Assembly: GCA_003661125.1 (NCBI GenBank)
Contig: QMVO01000151.1
Coordinates: 1-5,271 of the forward strand
DNA from: Methanosarcinales archaeon
Lineage (GTDB): Archaea > Halobacteriota > Syntropharchaeia > Alkanophagales > Methanospirareceae
Length of the DNA: 5,271 bases
Direction of reading: 5' to 3'
The position numbers and the translations under genes were made by a program. Shown piece by piece: positions 4,274 to 5,271 of this stretch; position 1 is the stretch's first letter, and every line of letters begins with the position of its first letter. Under the pieces are notes generated by a model that searched no databases, was not told where the DNA came from, and saw only the letters and a list, made by a program, of their open reading frames with translations.

Positions 4274-5271
4274 ATGGAACAATGCATAATCTGCGGAACT
4301 CGAAAAGCATCCGAATCATTGCATGTTTGTGTTGATTGCTTGCGTGAAGGCAGAGAAAATGCAATCCACTACGCAAAAGAAGCACATAAGCGGATAAGAG
4401 CCGAATACGGTCTTCCCGGGGATCCACCGAAGAGCGAAGGCGGGATAAAATGTAAGCTTTGCTCGAATGAGTGCGTGATGAAAGCCCGTGAAAGAAGCTA
4501 TTGTGGGCTAAAAGAGAATATAAACGGGAAATTAAGGTCTTTAGTGCCTCCTGAGCATGCATTAATGTATGCATATATTGACCCATTGCCGACAAACTGC
4601 TGCGCCGCCTGGTTCTGCCCAGGCTCATCGCAGTTCGGAAAGGTGAACATCGCGGTATTCTTCTATGGCTGCAATTTCAATTGCATCTTCTGCCAGAATG
4701 CATCGCATAAGGATTTGAGTGTTGCTAAGGCGGTAAGCGTAAAAGATTTTGTTTCTCAGGTGCTGCGGAAAGAAGATGCATATTGCGTGTGCTTCTTTGG
4801 TGGAAGCCCTGAACCTCAACTTCCATTTGCAATACGTGCTTCAGAGCGGATTTTAGAGGATAGAAGGGTGAGAATATGCTGGGAATGGAATGGTTGCGGC
4901 AACAGGAATTTGGTGAGGCACGCAGCCGAGATTTCACGTAGAAGTGGGGGAATCGTAAAGTTCGACCTCAAAGCGTTTAATCCCAACTTAAGTATCGCGC
5001 TTAGCGGTGTTCCAAACAATAGAGCCTACGAAAACTTTGAGCTGATAGCAGAAGAGTTCTTTGAAGGCTCTCTCCCGCCTGTTCTCACTGCTACTACTCT
5101 GCTTGTGCCTTTCTATATAGACGAACTTGAGGTGGAAAATATTGCGCGTTTCATCGCAAATATTAACCCGGAAATCCCGTTTTCCCTTCTTGTATTTCAT
5201 CCTGATTTCTATATGCGAGATATGCCGATAACACCGAGGGAACAGGTGCAAAGATGCTATGATGCGGCAAA
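4274..5271 (+). CDS. Cysteine-rich PflA/PflX-like radical SAM protein, partial at right edge
   Basis: 332 codons are visible and the frame is open at the edge. The radical SAM cluster motif is GCNFNCIFCQN (132-142) with C133, C137 and C140. The glycine-rich SAM motif is FFGGSPEPQLPF (174-185), and WEWNGCGN (203-210) and KFDLKAFN (229-236) match later strands. These fit the pyruvate-formate-lyase-activating-enzyme-like group (PflX and AmmeMemoRadiSam-type proteins). The N-terminus has a possible zinc site, C4-x2-C7 and C19-x2-C22, then C60-x2-C63-x3-C67 with C77. A further set, C109, C110 and C115, sits just before the SAM motif. The substrate is unknown. ATG 4274 lies 25 bases after radB with no ribosome-binding site seen, so the two genes are probably co-transcribed. 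Confidence 0.85.
   Translation, partial: MEQCIICGTRKASESLHVCVDCLREGRENAIHYAKEAHKRIRAEYGLPGDPPKSEGGIKCKLCSNECVMKARERSYCGLKENINGKLRSLVPPEHALMYAYIDPLPTNCCAAWFCPGSSQFGKVNIAVFFYGCNFNCIFCQNASHKDLSVAKAVSVKDFVSQVLRKEDAYCVCFFGGSPEPQLPFAIRASERILEDRRVRICWEWNGCGNRNLVRHAAEISRRSGGIVKFDLKAFNPNLSIALSGVPNNRAYENFELIAEEFFEGSLPPVLTATTLLVPFYIDELEVENIARFIANINPEIPFSLLVFHPDFYMRDMPITPREQVQRCYDAA

Noticed and set aside
4038..5251. Minus-strand frames opposite the radB end and the radical SAM gene
   Set aside because: They lie antisense to coding sequence with clear motifs. Their peptides have no family features.

Overview
The window looks like chromosomal DNA of an archaeon, most likely a euryarchaeote. The strongest marker is radB, the RadA/RecA paralogue known from Euryarchaeota. 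A stand-alone AroQ chorismate mutase, a RimI-type acetyltransferase, A/T-rich TATA-like promoters, GGAGGT ribosome-binding sites and genes with no visible Shine-Dalgarno site fit the same picture. An anaerobe is likely because of the radical SAM protein at the right end. A methane- or alkane-oxidising or methanogenic lineage is only a guess from the overall flavour of the proteins.

Left, minus strand (1-895): a tight three-gene unit read right to left. It holds chorismate mutase (aroQ type), a RimI-like GNAT acetyltransferase, and the first 37 codons of an unrecognised gene that runs off the left edge. The genes overlap by 8 and 4 bases, so they are almost certainly co-transcribed and translationally coupled.

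Centre-left, plus strand (896-2419): a divergent intergenic region of about 190 bases, then a 443-residue membrane protein with two tandem MgtE/SLC41 channel domains and no cytosolic regulatory domains, a probable Mg2+ or other divalent-cation transporter.

Centre (2420-3060): no intact gene. It holds a frameshifted internal piece of a class III (acetylornithine/GABA-type) aminotransferase that includes the PLP-lysine motif. It then holds a broken Lys/Glu-rich reading frame that needs two opposite frameshifts to be read through. This is a small gene graveyard.

Right, plus strand (3061-5271): a small three-helix membrane protein of the DUF4870/Tic20-like family with a clear promoter, ribosome-binding site and hairpin-T terminator; then radB; then, 25 bases on, a PflA/PflX-like radical SAM protein with many extra cysteines, cut by the right edge. 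RadB and the radical SAM gene are probably one transcription unit, though no functional link is evident.

I found no tRNA, rRNA, CRISPR array, transposase or integrase. Nothing here amounts to a clear new multi-gene system. The most unusual items are the cysteine-rich radical SAM protein, the long leader with an overlapping frame before the transporter, and the decayed genes in the centre.
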